From: JAGTVG01 sp964543195
GTDB taxonomy: Bacteria; Bacteroidota; Bacteroidia; Cytophagales; Cyclobacteriaceae
Assembly (NCBI GenBank): GCA_964543195.1
Contig: CAZIXF010000017.1
Location: 23,938 to 87,937 of the forward strand
Length of the DNA: 64,000 nt
Reading direction: 5' to 3'
Part shown: piece after piece, positions 16,862 to 26,173 of the stretch
How positions within the stretch are numbered: the first letter of the stretch is position 1
Layout: every line of letters begins with the position of its first letter
Notes under the pieces: generated by a model
Database searches by the model: none
What the model was told of the DNA's origin: nothing
Seen by the model: only the letters and a program-made list of their open reading frames with translations
Program-made: the position numbers and the translations under genes

Positions 16862-19771
16862 TTAATGCATTTCTATCGTTTCCGGTTCGGAATGATCACT
16901 CACCGGCACACAGCTGCAGAAAAGGTTCCTGTCGCCATAGGCACTGTCGATTCTGCTCACGCCAGGCCAGAATTTATTCTCCTTTACGAAGGGCAGTGGA
17001 TACACCGCCTTTTCTCTTGAATACGGGAAAGTCCATTGGTCGTTTAAAGCTCTTTTCATGGAATGAGGAGAATTTTTGAGCACATTATTTTCATTATCAC
17101 TCTTACCGCCTATAATCTCTTCAATTTCATTCCTTATGTTCAGCAGGGCATCACAAAACCTGTCCAGTTCCGCCACGGTTTCACTTTCAGTCGGTTCGAT
17201 CATCAATGTGCCGGGGACCGGAAAAGATACAGTGGGTGCGTGGAAGCCGTAATCCATCAGTCTTTTGGCTATATCTTCCACCTCAATATTATATTTCTTG
17301 AATTCCCGGCAGTCTACGATCATTTCATGGGCGCATCTTCCTTTGCTTCCTGAATAAAGTATTTTGTAATTCTTTTCAAGCCTGCTTTTTATATAATTCG
17401 TATTCAATATCGCTATGCGTGTAGCCTGGGTAAGCCCCTCAGCCCCCATCAACCAGATATAGGCGTAGGAAATAGCCAGTATACCAGCACTTCCCCAGGG
17501 AGCAGCAGAAATAGCCGTGATGGCTTTTTCACCACCGGTTTCCACAAGGGGATTCCCTGGCAGAAATGGTTTCAGATGTTCCGCCACACATATGGGTCCT
17601 ACTCCGGGCCCTCCGCCACCATGTGGAATGCAGAATGTTTTATGAAGATTAAGATGACAGACATCGGCTCCAATAATTGCAGGACTGCTCAGACCCACCT
17701 GGGCATTCATGTTGGCGCCATCCATATATACCTGGCCGCCATGGCGATGAATAATATCACAGACTTCCTTTATCCCTTCTTCAAAAACACCATGGGTCGA
17801 CGGATACGTCACCATGAGGGCAGAAAGATCATTGCTGTATTTATCCGCTTTTTCCTTCAGGTCGTTTATATCGATATTACCATGGTCATCACATTGTACG
17901 ATCACTACATTCATGCCGGCCATAACTGCACTGGCGGGGTTGGTGCCATGGGCCGAAGAAGGGATTAATGTGATATTCCTGTGCTTTTCTCCCCTGGATT
18001 CGTGATATGCCCGGATCACCATAAGTCCGGAGAATTCGCCCTGAGCTCCACTGTTGGGCTGCACCGAAGTGGCGGCAAGGCCGGTGATCTCACTCAGCCA
18101 GTCTTCCAGGTCATGGATCAGATCAAGATATCCCTGCGCCTGATCTAATGGTGCATAAGGATGTAATGCGGCCAGTTCAGGCCATGAGACCGGAATCATC
18201 TCAGTGGTCGCATTCAATTTCATGGTACACGATCCGAGTGGTATCATACTGTGTACAAGCGAGAGATCCTTATTTTCCAGCCGCTTCAGATATCTCAGCA
18301 TTTCATGTTCAGATTGGTATGAATTAAAGGTAGGATGCTTTAAATATCCGGATTTCCGGATCAGTTCATCCGGCCAGTCAAGGTAGATATCTTCCTGGAG
18401 ATTATCCAAGGATTCATAAGCCGTATCCTGTTGCCGGGCTTCAGCCAGGATACGGTAAATAACTTTTATATCCTCTTCGCGGGTGGTTTCGTCAATGGAT
18501 ATCCCGATATGACCGGTATTAAAATATCTGAAATTGACCTTTTCTTTTTCAGACAGTTCTTTTATGATTTCTTTTTCTCCGGTCTTCACGCGGATTTTAA
18601 GGGTATCAAAATAGTCCCTGTTTTCCTGTGTGTAACCCAGCTTTTTCAGAGACCGGTCCAGAAGCACGGTCAAACCATAAATTCGCCGTGCGATTTTTTT
18701 CAGTCCTTCCGGGCCATGATATACCGCATACATGCCTGCCATTACGGCAAGCAGTACCTGTGCGGTACATATATTGGATGTAGCTTTTTCCCGCCGTATG
18801 TGTTGCTCCCTGGTCTGCAGGGCCATCCTGTAAGCAGGTTGATCCTCAGCATCTTTTGAAACACCGATTATCCTTCCAGGGATATGCCGTTTATATTCCT
18901 CCCTGGTAGCGAAATAAGCCGCATGAGGACCGCCAAATCCGGGAGGAACACCAAATCGCTGTGTAGTGCCCACTACAGCCTCTGCGCCATATTCTCCCGG
19001 AGGAGTTAACAGGGTAAGACTGAGCAGGTCGGCGATGAACACAGTAAGCACATCCTTTTCCCGGGCTGTTTTTACCAGTTCACTGTAATTGGCAATAGCT
19101 CCATTTCCGTCGGGATACTGGAGTATCAGGCCAAAAATTTCCGGATCGTTCAATTCGGTTTCATTTATCCGGGTGATCCTGAGTTCAATACCCAGGGGAA
19201 CCGAGCGGGACCGCAGCACGTCCAGTGTCTGTGGAAAAATATTTTCATCTACCAGGAAGATATTGGCATTTTTTTTATCCTTTTTACGTAATCCCAGGGC
19301 CATGCTCATTGCTTCCGCGGCAGCAGTACCCTCATCCAGCAATGAAGCATTGGCCAGATCCATGGCGGTCAGGTCGCTGACCATGGTTTGAAAATTAATC
19401 AGGGCTTCAAGCCGGCCCTGGGCGATTTCCGCCTGGTAGGGTGTATAGGCCGTATACCAGCCCGGATTTTCAAGTACATTCCGCTGAATCACCGCAGGGG
19501 TGGTCGTATTATAATAACCCATACCGATATAGGATTTGAACACCTCATTCCTTATAACCAACTTTTTGATTTCATCAATGAACGACTTTTCGTCTATTGG
19601 CCCGGGGAGATCAAGTTCTTTCTCTGACCGGATCGCCGAAGGTATGGTTTTATCAATAAGTTGATCCAGATCCTGAACGCCAATTTCCTTCAGCATCTTC
19701 TGAATATCTTTGTCATCAGGTCCTATATGTCTTGATCTGAAACTATCAAAGCACTTAATATTAATTTTCAT
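16862..19771 (-). CDS. gcvP: Glycine dehydrogenase (decarboxylating), P-protein of the glycine cleavage system
   Basis: At 969 residues this is the fused single-chain P-protein, not the split GcvPA/PB form. It opens with the typical FRSRHIGPDDKDIQKML. The pyridoxal-phosphate lysine is in NLHKTFCIPHGGGGPGVGP, and TGLAATSVQPNSGAQGE is present before it. It decarboxylates glycine and passes the aminomethyl group to the lipoylated H-protein. The gcvH and gcvT genes are not next to it. The leader is only about 45 bases, too short for a glycine riboswitch, and none is seen. Confidence 0.97.
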   Translation of the reverse strand: MKINIKCFDSFRSRHIGPDDKDIQKMLKEIGVQDLDQLIDKTIPSAIRSEKELDLPGPIDEKSFIDEIKKLVIRNEVFKSYIGMGYYNTTTPAVIQRNVLENPGWYTAYTPYQAEIAQGRLEALINFQTMVSDLTAMDLANASLLDEGTAAAEAMSMALGLRKKDKKNANIFLVDENIFPQTLDVLRSRSVPLGIELRITRINETELNDPEIFGLILQYPDGNGAIANYSELVKTAREKDVLTVFIADLLSLTLLTPPGEYGAEAVVGTTQRFGVPPGFGGPHAAYFATREEYKRHIPGRIIGVSKDAEDQPAYRMALQTREQHIRREKATSNICTAQVLLAVMAGMYAVYHGPEGLKKIARRIYGLTVLLDRSLKKLGYTQENRDYFDTLKIRVKTGEKEIIKELSEKEKVNFRYFNTGHIGISIDETTREEDIKVIYRILAEARQQDTAYESLDNLQEDIYLDWPDELIRKSGYLKHPTFNSYQSEHEMLRYLKRLENKDLSLVHSMIPLGSCTMKLNATTEMIPVSWPELAALHPYAPLDQAQGYLDLIHDLEDWLSEITGLAATSVQPNSGAQGEFSGLMVIRAYHESRGEKHRNITLIPSSAHGTNPASAVMAGMNVVIVQCDDHGNIDINDLKEKADKYSNDLSALMVTYPSTHGVFEEGIKEVCDIIHRHGGQVYMDGANMNAQVGLSSPAIIGADVCHLNLHKTFCIPHGGGGPGVGPICVAEHLKPFLPGNPLVETGGEKAITAISAAPWGSAGILAISYAYIWLMGAEGLTQATRIAILNTNYIKSRLEKNYKILYSGSKGRCAHEMIVDCREFKKYNIEVEDIAKRLMDYGFHAPTVSFPVPGTLMIEPTESETVAELDRFCDALLNIRNEIEEIIGGKSDNENNVLKNSPHSMKRALNDQWTFPYSREKAVYPLPFVKENKFWPGVSRIDSAYGDRNLFCSCVPVSDHSEPETIEMH

Positions 19772-19822
19772 ATCTTTACCGGCCTATGGATTAATTAACG
19801 GATTCTTCGTTATGTGTTGATA

Positions 19823-19830
19823 CAAAGGTA
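19823..19830 (-). promoter_or_regulatory. -7 box of the gcvP promoter
   Basis: On the minus strand TACCTTTG matches the Bacteroidota -7 consensus TAnnTTTG, about 50 bases before the gcvP start codon. No clear TTTG is present at the -33 position; the region there is a T-run. The same TACCTTTGTA is found before the groES-like gene. Confidence 0.6.
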
Positions 19831-19880
19831 TAAGATATTGTTAAAAAAAAATGTTATTTCGAATGCATAATAAAACAAGA

Positions 19881-21398
19881 ATGAATAAGAAGATTAATTT
19901 AATATTTGCACTTTTTTTTGGGTTTTATTCTGCTTTTGCTCAACAAACAATTCCGGTACAAGAAAATATACTGGAAAATGCCGTTGCATCTATCGATACC
20001 GGCGACTTAAAAAAATATATCGCTGTAATGGCAGCCGATTCACTTGAAGGAAGAGAGACCGGAACGATCGGACAAAAAAAGGCCGCCGAATATCTCCGTT
20101 CGGTATTCAGGAAAAATGAGATCAATCCGGTATCGATCGGCGGACATAAAACATACTTTCAGGAATTCGAGCTTTACAGAGAAAAACCGGTTGAGATCTC
20201 CATAGTAGCCAGGAATGAACAGTTCAGTAACCTCCGGGACTTTATATATACGGGTTCGGTCAACGATTCGATTATAAGTGAAATAATGCTGGTTTTCGGT
20301 GGATATGGGAGGAAAGAAGATTTCGCCGGTTTAGAGCAAAAATACGAGGGAGTGGTGATCTTGTCTACTTCCGGAAGTTATAGTGAGGAATTGAACCTGG
20401 CAGAAGAATACGGATATGAATATGTGTTTTTTATCCATGATTCCGGCGAACAGGCGTTTGAGGAGCTGGTAGATCTTTATCAAAGTTATTTTGGCTCATC
20501 GGGATTGAAATTCGAAAAGGACGAAAAGGAATATGACGAGGAACATATGTTTTTTATTTCTCCATCCATGACGGAAAATCTTTTTGATTGTTCTATTGCC
20601 GATCTGAAGGAGGCAGCTGAAAAAAATACGCAGGGCAAAGTAAAAGCATTGAATTCGGTCCCATCCATTGGGATTGAATTCAGGGCGAAGAAGGAGTTGG
20701 AGTTGGTACAAACCGAAAATGTACTGGGGATGATAAAAGGAATGGAAAAACCCGAAGAAGTGATTATTATTTCTGCCCATTATGATCATCTTGGGATCAG
20801 GGATGGGGAGATCTACCATGGTGCGGATGATAACGGATCGGGTACGGCTACTTTACTTGAATTATCAGAGGCTTTTTCAATAGCCAGGAAATATGGGATC
20901 GGTCCGGACCGAAGTATATTGTTCGTTGCATTTACGGGGGAAGAAAAGGGTCTGTTCGGATCGAGATATTATGTAAAAAATCCTGTAATTCCTTTAAGTC
21001 AGACTGTGGCCAATTTCAATATGGATATGATCGGAAGAACCGACCGCAGGTATACCCGTGATTCAAGTTATGTATATATCATTGGATCCGATAAAATATC
21101 TCCCGATCTGCACCGGATTTCCGAAGAGGTTAACAGGACTTATACCGGTCTGATCCTTGACTATAAATATAACGATGAAGATGATCCCAACCGGTTATAT
21201 TACAGATCGGATCATTACAGTTTTGCCAGAAATGGCATCCCGGTTATATTTTATTTTACCGGTCTTCATGAGGATTATCATAAGCCTACCGATACAGTCG
21301 ACAAGATTGAACTGAACCGGGTGAAACTTATCGGGGATTTAATCTTTTTAACAGTTTGGGAGGTGGCGAACCGTGAAGATAGACTGGTAGTCAAATAA
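19881..21398 (+). CDS. Exported M28-family zinc aminopeptidase
   Basis: I start at the ATG at 19881 because it gives a clean signal peptide (MNKKINLIFALFFGFYSAFA, then QQ). The ATG at 19851 would add ten residues. The protein of 505 residues ends in an M28 domain with all zinc and catalytic residues visible: SAHYDHLG, HGADDNGSGT, FTGEEKGLFGS, MDMIGR and the late RSDHYSFA His. A PA-like insert precedes it. Such proteins trim peptides in the periplasm or at the surface. It is divergent from gcvP and followed by a GC-rich hairpin. Confidence 0.88.
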   Translation: MNKKINLIFALFFGFYSAFAQQTIPVQENILENAVASIDTGDLKKYIAVMAADSLEGRETGTIGQKKAAEYLRSVFRKNEINPVSIGGHKTYFQEFELYREKPVEISIVARNEQFSNLRDFIYTGSVNDSIISEIMLVFGGYGRKEDFAGLEQKYEGVVILSTSGSYSEELNLAEEYGYEYVFFIHDSGEQAFEELVDLYQSYFGSSGLKFEKDEKEYDEEHMFFISPSMTENLFDCSIADLKEAAEKNTQGKVKALNSVPSIGIEFRAKKELELVQTENVLGMIKGMEKPEEVIIISAHYDHLGIRDGEIYHGADDNGSGTATLLELSEAFSIARKYGIGPDRSILFVAFTGEEKGLFGSRYYVKNPVIPLSQTVANFNMDMIGRTDRRYTRDSSYVYIIGSDKISPDLHRISEEVNRTYTGLILDYKYNDEDDPNRLYYRSDHYSFARNGIPVIFYFTGLHEDYHKPTDTVDKIELNRVKLIGDLIFLTVWEVANREDRLVVK

Positions 21399-21403
21399 AG
21401 AAA

Positions 21404-21433
21404 GAAGCCGGGAATTTGGGAGGGCCCGGCTTC
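21404..21433 (+). terminator. GC-rich hairpin after the M28 peptidase gene
   Basis: GAAGCCGGG at 21404-21412 pairs perfectly with CCCGGCTTC at 21425-21433 across a 12-base loop, starting 6 bases after the stop. There is no T-tract on this side, so it may act in transcript stability as much as in termination. Confidence 0.55.
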
Positions 21434-21659
21434 AAAATTCAACCAGCTATGATAAGAGAAAGATCTACTCAAATGTACAAAAATATTTTTTAAATGAAAC
21501 AAAAAAATAAAAATTTTTTTTTCCTGTTTAATAAATGTGCGTTTCCTGATATTGTCGATTCTGTTAATTTAGCTCCAATTATTCGACGACAGTGTAAAAC
21601 AAGTTTCCAGTGTGGCCGGACTGAGTTCAGGCAAGATCGATTGGGGTTTCTGTTTGGAA
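21434..21659. other. Intergenic stretch before gap
   Basis: This stretch is AT-rich at first, with no gene that I can support. It ends in an 18-base sequence, TGGGGTTTCTGTTTGGAA (21642-21659), which is repeated exactly after the gap. Confidence 0.6.
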
Positions 21660-21759
21660 NNNNNNNNNNNNNNNNNNNNNNNNNNNNNNNNNNNNNNNNN
21701 NNNNNNNNNNNNNNNNNNNNNNNNNNNNNNNNNNNNNNNNNNNNNNNNNNNNNNNNNNN
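21660..21759. other. Assembly gap (100 N) with identical 18-base flanks
   Basis: The run of 100 N is bordered by TGGGGTTTCTGTTTGGAA on the left (21642-21659) and the same 18 bases on the right (21760-21777). This suggests either two contig ends that actually overlap or a collapsed direct repeat. Confidence 0.98.
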
Positions 21760-21782
21760 TGGGGTTTCTGTTTGGAAGTCAA

Positions 21783-21796
21783 GGGAATATATTCCC
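21783..21796. repeat. 14-bp perfect palindrome GGGAATATATTCCC
   Basis: A perfect palindrome lies 191 bases before the dihydroorotase gene. It could be a regulator site, but no other evidence supports that. Confidence 0.4.
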
Positions 21797-21973
21797 GGGC
21801 GGGATGCAGGCAATGCCGGTTTTTCTCTTTGTCCGGTTAAGTAATACGGGAGGGAGGCGATTTGTTGTGAATATATACAGGTGAACAAAGATTTTTTCCT
21901 CCCCGGCCGGAAAATTTTTTATTTTAGCATGACGATCACCGGGCTATCGGGATCTTTTTAAAAAACTGACCTT

Positions 21974-23308
21974 ATGAAATCAATCTTAATTAAAAATGCC
22001 ACACTTGTTGACCAGGGCAATACTTTTTCTTCCGATATTTTAATAGAAGACCGGTTTATCAGCCAGATTGGACACGCACTTGAATCGGCAAATGCATTGG
22101 AACTCAACGGAGAAGGTCTTTACGTACTCCCCGGGGTCATTGATGATCAGGTTCATTTCAGGGAGCCGGGTCTTATGAATAAGGCGGATATTTTCACCGA
22201 ATCGAGGGCTGCGGTAGCCGGAGGCATTACTTCCTACATGGAAATGCCGAACACGATACCTCAAACCCTTTCACAGGAATTGCTTGAACAGAAATATCAG
22301 ATTGCTGCCGGAAAATCTCTGGCCAATTATAGTTTTTACATGGGCACCTCCAACGATAATCATGATGAGGTATTAAAAACGGACCCGGAAAAGGTATGCG
22401 GGATCAAGATATTTATGGGTTCCTCAACCGGAAATATGCTTGTGGATGATCAGAAATCACTCGAAAAGATCTTTTCGGAATCACCCATGCTGATTGCAAC
22501 CCATTGCGAGGATGAAACCATTATTCGTAAAAATGCGGATAACGCAAGAAAAAAATACGGGGAATCAGTCCCCATTCATCTACATCCGGAAATTCGTTCT
22601 ACCGAGGCCTGTTATGCCTCCTCCTCACGGGCCGTTTTATTGGCGAGGAAATTCAATACCCGTCTGCATGTCCTTCATATTTCCACGGCACGTGAACTGG
22701 ATCTTTTCGAATCGGGAATACCTGTTGAAGAAAAAACGATAACCGCTGAAGCCTGTATCCATCATTTGTGGTTTACTTCGAACGATTATGAAGAAAAAGG
22801 TTCACAGATAAAATGGAATCCTGCAGTAAAGAAACCGGCTGACAGAGAAGCGTTAAGAAAGGCTGTGATCTCGGGGTTGATCGATGTGATCGCTACCGAT
22901 CATGCGCCGCATACCCTTCAGGAAAAGCAGAACACCTATTTCAATGCCCCATCGGGCGGACCCCTGGTACAGCATGCTTTACCTGCTATGCTGGAAATGG
23001 TGCATGAAGGCATTTTTACACTTGAGCAGGTAGTACAGAAAATGGCCCATGATCCGGCGAGATTATTCAGAATCGATCGCAGGGGGTATATCCGGGAGGG
23101 CTATTATGCCGACCTGGTTATGGTCGATATGGATTCACCCTGGAAGGTTGAAAAGGATAATATTCTGTATAAATGCGGCTGGTCCCCATTTGAAGGCAGG
23201 CAGTTCCGGTCGAAGGTCATTCACACCATGGTGTCAGGCCACCTTATTTACCGGGATGGAGAGTTTATTTCGGGAGAAAACGGGATGCGATTATCTTTCA
23301 AAAGATAA
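21974..23308 (+). CDS. pyrC: Dihydroorotase, class I (Bacteroidota type)
   Basis: The 444-residue amidohydrolase has GVIDDQVHFREPGL followed by GGITSYMEMPNT, the dihydroorotase signature. The usual DxHxH metal motif is altered: Gln59 stands where the first His is normally found, and His61 is kept. Other metal residues are present: Lys145 in CGIKIFMGSS (carboxylated lysine position), His177 in ATHCED, His235 in VLHIST and Asp309 in ATDHAPH. The enzyme closes carbamoyl-aspartate to dihydroorotate in pyrimidine synthesis. I recall the Gln variant as common in Bacteroidota relatives, so it is probably a lineage trait and not decay. No other pyr genes are adjacent. Confidence 0.88.
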   Translation: MKSILIKNATLVDQGNTFSSDILIEDRFISQIGHALESANALELNGEGLYVLPGVIDDQVHFREPGLMNKADIFTESRAAVAGGITSYMEMPNTIPQTLSQELLEQKYQIAAGKSLANYSFYMGTSNDNHDEVLKTDPEKVCGIKIFMGSSTGNMLVDDQKSLEKIFSESPMLIATHCEDETIIRKNADNARKKYGESVPIHLHPEIRSTEACYASSSRAVLLARKFNTRLHVLHISTARELDLFESGIPVEEKTITAEACIHHLWFTSNDYEEKGSQIKWNPAVKKPADREALRKAVISGLIDVIATDHAPHTLQEKQNTYFNAPSGGPLVQHALPAMLEMVHEGIFTLEQVVQKMAHDPARLFRIDRRGYIREGYYADLVMVDMDSPWKVEKDNILYKCGWSPFEGRQFRSKVIHTMVSGHLIYRDGEFISGENGMRLSFKR

Positions 23309-23322
23309 ATCAAAGCGTTTAT

Positions 23323-23353
23323 TTTGTATATAATTTACAATACATTAGCTTTG
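23323..23353 (+). promoter_or_regulatory. Consensus Bacteroidota promoter of tRNA-His
   Basis: TTTG at 23323-23326, 19 bases of spacing, then TAGCTTTG at 23346-23353 match the -33/-7 consensus TTTG-N19-TAnnTTTG fully. The predicted start near 23360 is only a few bases before the tRNA. Confidence 0.88.
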
Positions 23354-23365
23354 CACTCCTTAGCT

Positions 23366-23440
23366 GGTGGTTGTAGCTCAGTTGGTTAGAGCGCCAGATT
23401 GTGGCTCTGGAGGTCGCCGGTTCGAATCCGGTCTTCCACC
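23366..23440 (+). tRNA. tRNA-His (GTG)
   Basis: The cloverleaf shows a D-arm AGCTCAGTTGGTTAGAGC, an anticodon stem CCAGA/TCTGG around TTGTGGC with anticodon GTG, and a T-loop TTCGAAT. The 5' end has the extra G before position 1 that marks histidine tRNAs, pairing with C at 23440. The lower acceptor stem has two T-T mismatches. CCA is not encoded. Confidence 0.93.
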
Positions 23441-23541
23441 CTTGTTTTCCACCATTTATTTTTTTCTTACTTTTTCAAAAAAATACATAATAAGTTGATT
23501 TTTATCCATTAATTTGGAGTGAAAATGGCATTTAGGATACG

Positions 23542-24567
23542 ATGGCTGTTGAAAATGGCAGTATACTGGTTGTAGATGATGATGAGGATGTTTTGCTTGC
23601 GGCGAAATTTCTCCTGAAGCGCCATTTTGCCCGGATTGAAACCATCAACTCCCCGGAATTCATTGATGATCTGCTTGAAAAGAATGATTTCGATGTGGCG
23701 CTGCTCGATATGAATTATACGGCAGGAGCCACCACCGGTCAGGAGGGATTTGATCTTTTGAATTATCTCACCGTCAATTCTCCGAAAACCCGGATTGTGA
23801 TGATGACGGCGTATGGCGATATTGATCTGGCCATAAAGGCCATAAAGGAAGGCGCAGTTGATTTTATTGTGAAACCCTGGGATAATGCTAAGCTGGTCAA
23901 TACGGTTATTTCCGCGTTCAAAAAGGTACCCGAAAACCTGAAAATTGAAAAAATCAGGACCGATTCCCCCAAACAGCCTTTAAGTGATGATTCCACAGCA
24001 ATGTCCGAAGTGGAAAGAATATTTATGTTTCTCGATATTACATCCTCTACCTCCATTGCTGAAAAACTGGGCCATGTGAAGTTTTTTGAGTTGTTGAATG
24101 ATTTTTTCAAGGATATAGCCGATCCAATCCATGAACATGACGGTGAAATATATCAGTATGTCGGCGATGAGGTGGTGGTTTCATGGCCATTCAAGGAAGG
24201 GGTCAGGGATTTTAATGTGCTGCATTGTTTTTTTGACATCGTAGATACCATCAATCAACTGGAAGACCGATATAAGGAACGTTATGGTCAGGCACCTGCT
24301 TTCAAGGCGGGTATTCATTACGGGAAAGTGTCAACGGGTACAATAGGCACCTTAAAAAAGGAAATTATCTATACGGGAGATGTGCTGAATACAACCAGCC
24401 GGATCGAGGGACAATGTAACTATTATAAGGTGAACAACCTCTTATCCAAAGCGCTGATCGATCAGTTCCCCGAGGCAAATCATTTCGAGTTTAAAGAAAT
24501 AGGCGAGATCAGCCTCAGAGGCAAAGCTACCAATGTGACTCTTTATACCTGCAATAGAAAAAACTGA
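23542..24567 (+). CDS. Response regulator fused to a class III adenylate/guanylate cyclase
   Basis: Residues 6-125 are a receiver domain: acidic Asp12-Asp14, phospho-acceptor Asp56 in ALLDMNY, Thr89 in MMTAYG and Lys111 in IVKPW. The receiver has a GATTGQEGF insertion typical of NtrC/RegA-like regulators. Residues 158-335 are a class III nucleotide cyclase domain, with metal aspartates 165 (FLDITSST) and 209 (YVGDEVVVSW) and transition-state Asn283 and Arg287 (DVLNTTSRIEG). All catalytic residues look intact, so phosphorylation could control cyclic-nucleotide synthesis. No histidine kinase or cAMP receptor is nearby. It is a single gene after tRNA-His and convergent with coaE. Confidence 0.9.
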   Translation: MAVENGSILVVDDDEDVLLAAKFLLKRHFARIETINSPEFIDDLLEKNDFDVALLDMNYTAGATTGQEGFDLLNYLTVNSPKTRIVMMTAYGDIDLAIKAIKEGAVDFIVKPWDNAKLVNTVISAFKKVPENLKIEKIRTDSPKQPLSDDSTAMSEVERIFMFLDITSSTSIAEKLGHVKFFELLNDFFKDIADPIHEHDGEIYQYVGDEVVVSWPFKEGVRDFNVLHCFFDIVDTINQLEDRYKERYGQAPAFKAGIHYGKVSTGTIGTLKKEIIYTGDVLNTTSRIEGQCNYYKVNNLLSKALIDQFPEANHFEFKEIGEISLRGKATNVTLYTCNRKN

Positions 24568-24587
24568 TATTTCCGGATACCGATCTT

Positions 24588-25199
24588 TTATCCTTTTGCG
24601 GTGATCATCTTATTATGGAATTTAAGGATTTGGGGAATTACTAAATGATCGTTATCATTGTTAATGACGAAATCAGCCAGCTCTTTTTTTTTCTCTTCCG
24701 GCCATTGGGTATGTATAATTTTTTTTATATCATCGGCCGTCCGGTGGGGATCCCTTAAGAGAACCCGTTCTATTCTTATCTTTTCCGGAGCCGATACAAA
24801 TATCACCTTATCGAGCTGTTTATATGTTCCGGCCTCAAACAATAATGCCGCTTCTTTGAGGGTATAAGGGGATAGCCTGTGCTCATTTAACCAATTCCGG
24901 TAATCTTCGCCCACCCTTGGATGTACGAGGCCATTGAGGATTTTCAGTTTTTTTTCATCATTGAACACGTGAGTGGCCAGATAGGAGCGGTTCAGGCCTC
25001 CATCCTTATAGGCTTGTTCGCCAAATTCCCGGATGATCTCGTCCCTCAATTCCTCATGATGGTTCATAAGATATTTTGCCCGTTCATCTGCATCATATAC
25101 TGGGATCCCAAGTAATTTGAATACTTTGGAAACAATCGATTTACCGGCACCAATGCCTCCTGTGATGCCGACTTTAGCTGTTTGATTATTCCGGAGCAT
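24588..25199 (-). CDS. coaE: Dephospho-CoA kinase
   Basis: The 203-residue P-loop kinase has VGITGGIGAGKS at residues 10-21, the VYDADERAKYL region after it, and HPRVG and RIERVLLRD in the lid/core region, all typical of CoaE. It phosphorylates the ribose 3'-OH of dephospho-CoA, the last step of CoA synthesis. It overlaps the ybbR-like gene by 14 bases and is the last gene of the nusB-yajC operon. Confidence 0.95.
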   Translation of the reverse strand: MLRNNQTAKVGITGGIGAGKSIVSKVFKLLGIPVYDADERAKYLMNHHEELRDEIIREFGEQAYKDGGLNRSYLATHVFNDEKKLKILNGLVHPRVGEDYRNWLNEHRLSPYTLKEAALLFEAGTYKQLDKVIFVSAPEKIRIERVLLRDPHRTADDIKKIIHTQWPEEKKKELADFVINNDNDHLVIPQILKFHNKMITAKG

Positions 25200-26157
25200 G
25201 GATTACCTTAACTTTTGTTGTATCCAGTGAGGCGCTTTTTACATACGGAGGTATTTGAATAACTTCCAGGTTAATGGTAGAATCGTTGGGATTCATATTG
25301 TTATAGTCGGCTATGATCATAAAATCGGTAGGATCATATGTGTCTGTAGAACCGGCTTCTATTTCAAACCCGACATTAATTTGACCGGGCCGCACAAATA
25401 CGGTTGAATCCAACGGAAAATTGACCAGCTCCACATTAATTTCATCGTGTCGGCTTATAAAATTCGAAACATTCATTCGTACCCGGACCTCACTGGGAAT
25501 AAATGAAAACATTTCCCTGTTAAGGTAAGTGATTGGAAAATACCGGTCAATATTTTCATCAATGTTTTCCAGTGGTATATGGAAATGAAGTGTATCGGAT
25601 AAAGTATCGAGAATGCTTTCCGGTCCCATTAAAAGTATCGTATCCGGGGAAAGGGATACAGAACCCACCACCTCATAATTATCAGCCAGATCCAGTGAAT
25701 TCATATTTAACACCGGAATGAGTTTCTTGTTATCGACCGGCTGAATATTAAAGGTAATTGAATCCGTTGCCACAAAATTAAGATTCAAAGGATCGATATG
25801 CTGTGATAACAGGGGTTCGATATTAATCCGGGATATCTGCCGGGTTTCGTAAGGATTGTTTATTGAGATTTCAAGCGGCTTCTTATTAAGTGAGATAGTC
25901 TGTTTCAAAAGATCCCATCCGATGCCGGTCACATTGGCTTCAATATGCTGAGGCGGTTTCTTTACCACAATCGCATTTTCCTCATGAAAGGTTAATTCGA
26001 TGGGGCAGCGTATAAAAGTTGTATAGGACTCATTCAAGGCACTCAGTAACCATATAATAGATGCTCCCAGCACACTGAGAGCAATTATTTTCAAATCCTG
26101 ATTACTGGGTGCAATGATGGATTTAAGCCATCTGCCTATTTTTACTATTTGATTCAA
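25186..26157 (-). CDS. YbbR-like domain membrane protein (CdaR family)
   Basis: The 323-residue protein has one N-terminal transmembrane segment (LKIIALSVLGASIIWLLSAL) and then extracytoplasmic YbbR-like beta domains, marked by repeats of the sort VSLSPDTILLMGP. In Firmicutes YbbR/CdaR regulates a diadenylate cyclase encoded next to it; here no cyclase is adjacent, only yajC upstream and coaE downstream, the usual Bacteroidota order. The role in this phylum is not defined. Confidence 0.85.
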   Translation of the reverse strand: MNQIVKIGRWLKSIIAPSNQDLKIIALSVLGASIIWLLSALNESYTTFIRCPIELTFHEENAIVVKKPPQHIEANVTGIGWDLLKQTISLNKKPLEISINNPYETRQISRINIEPLLSQHIDPLNLNFVATDSITFNIQPVDNKKLIPVLNMNSLDLADNYEVVGSVSLSPDTILLMGPESILDTLSDTLHFHIPLENIDENIDRYFPITYLNREMFSFIPSEVRVRMNVSNFISRHDEINVELVNFPLDSTVFVRPGQINVGFEIEAGSTDTYDPTDFMIIADYNNMNPNDSTINLEVIQIPPYVKSASLDTTKVKVIHAPE

Positions 26158-26173
26158 TCAATTATGTTGTGCT

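Noticed and set aside
19772..19822. Glycine riboswitch before gcvP
   Set aside because: The predicted leader is only about 45 bases and lacks the paired aptamer elements.
21490..21888. Open frames on both strands spanning the second gap
   Set aside because: About one third of each is N; codon use is not coding-like and the flanks contain a duplicated contig end.
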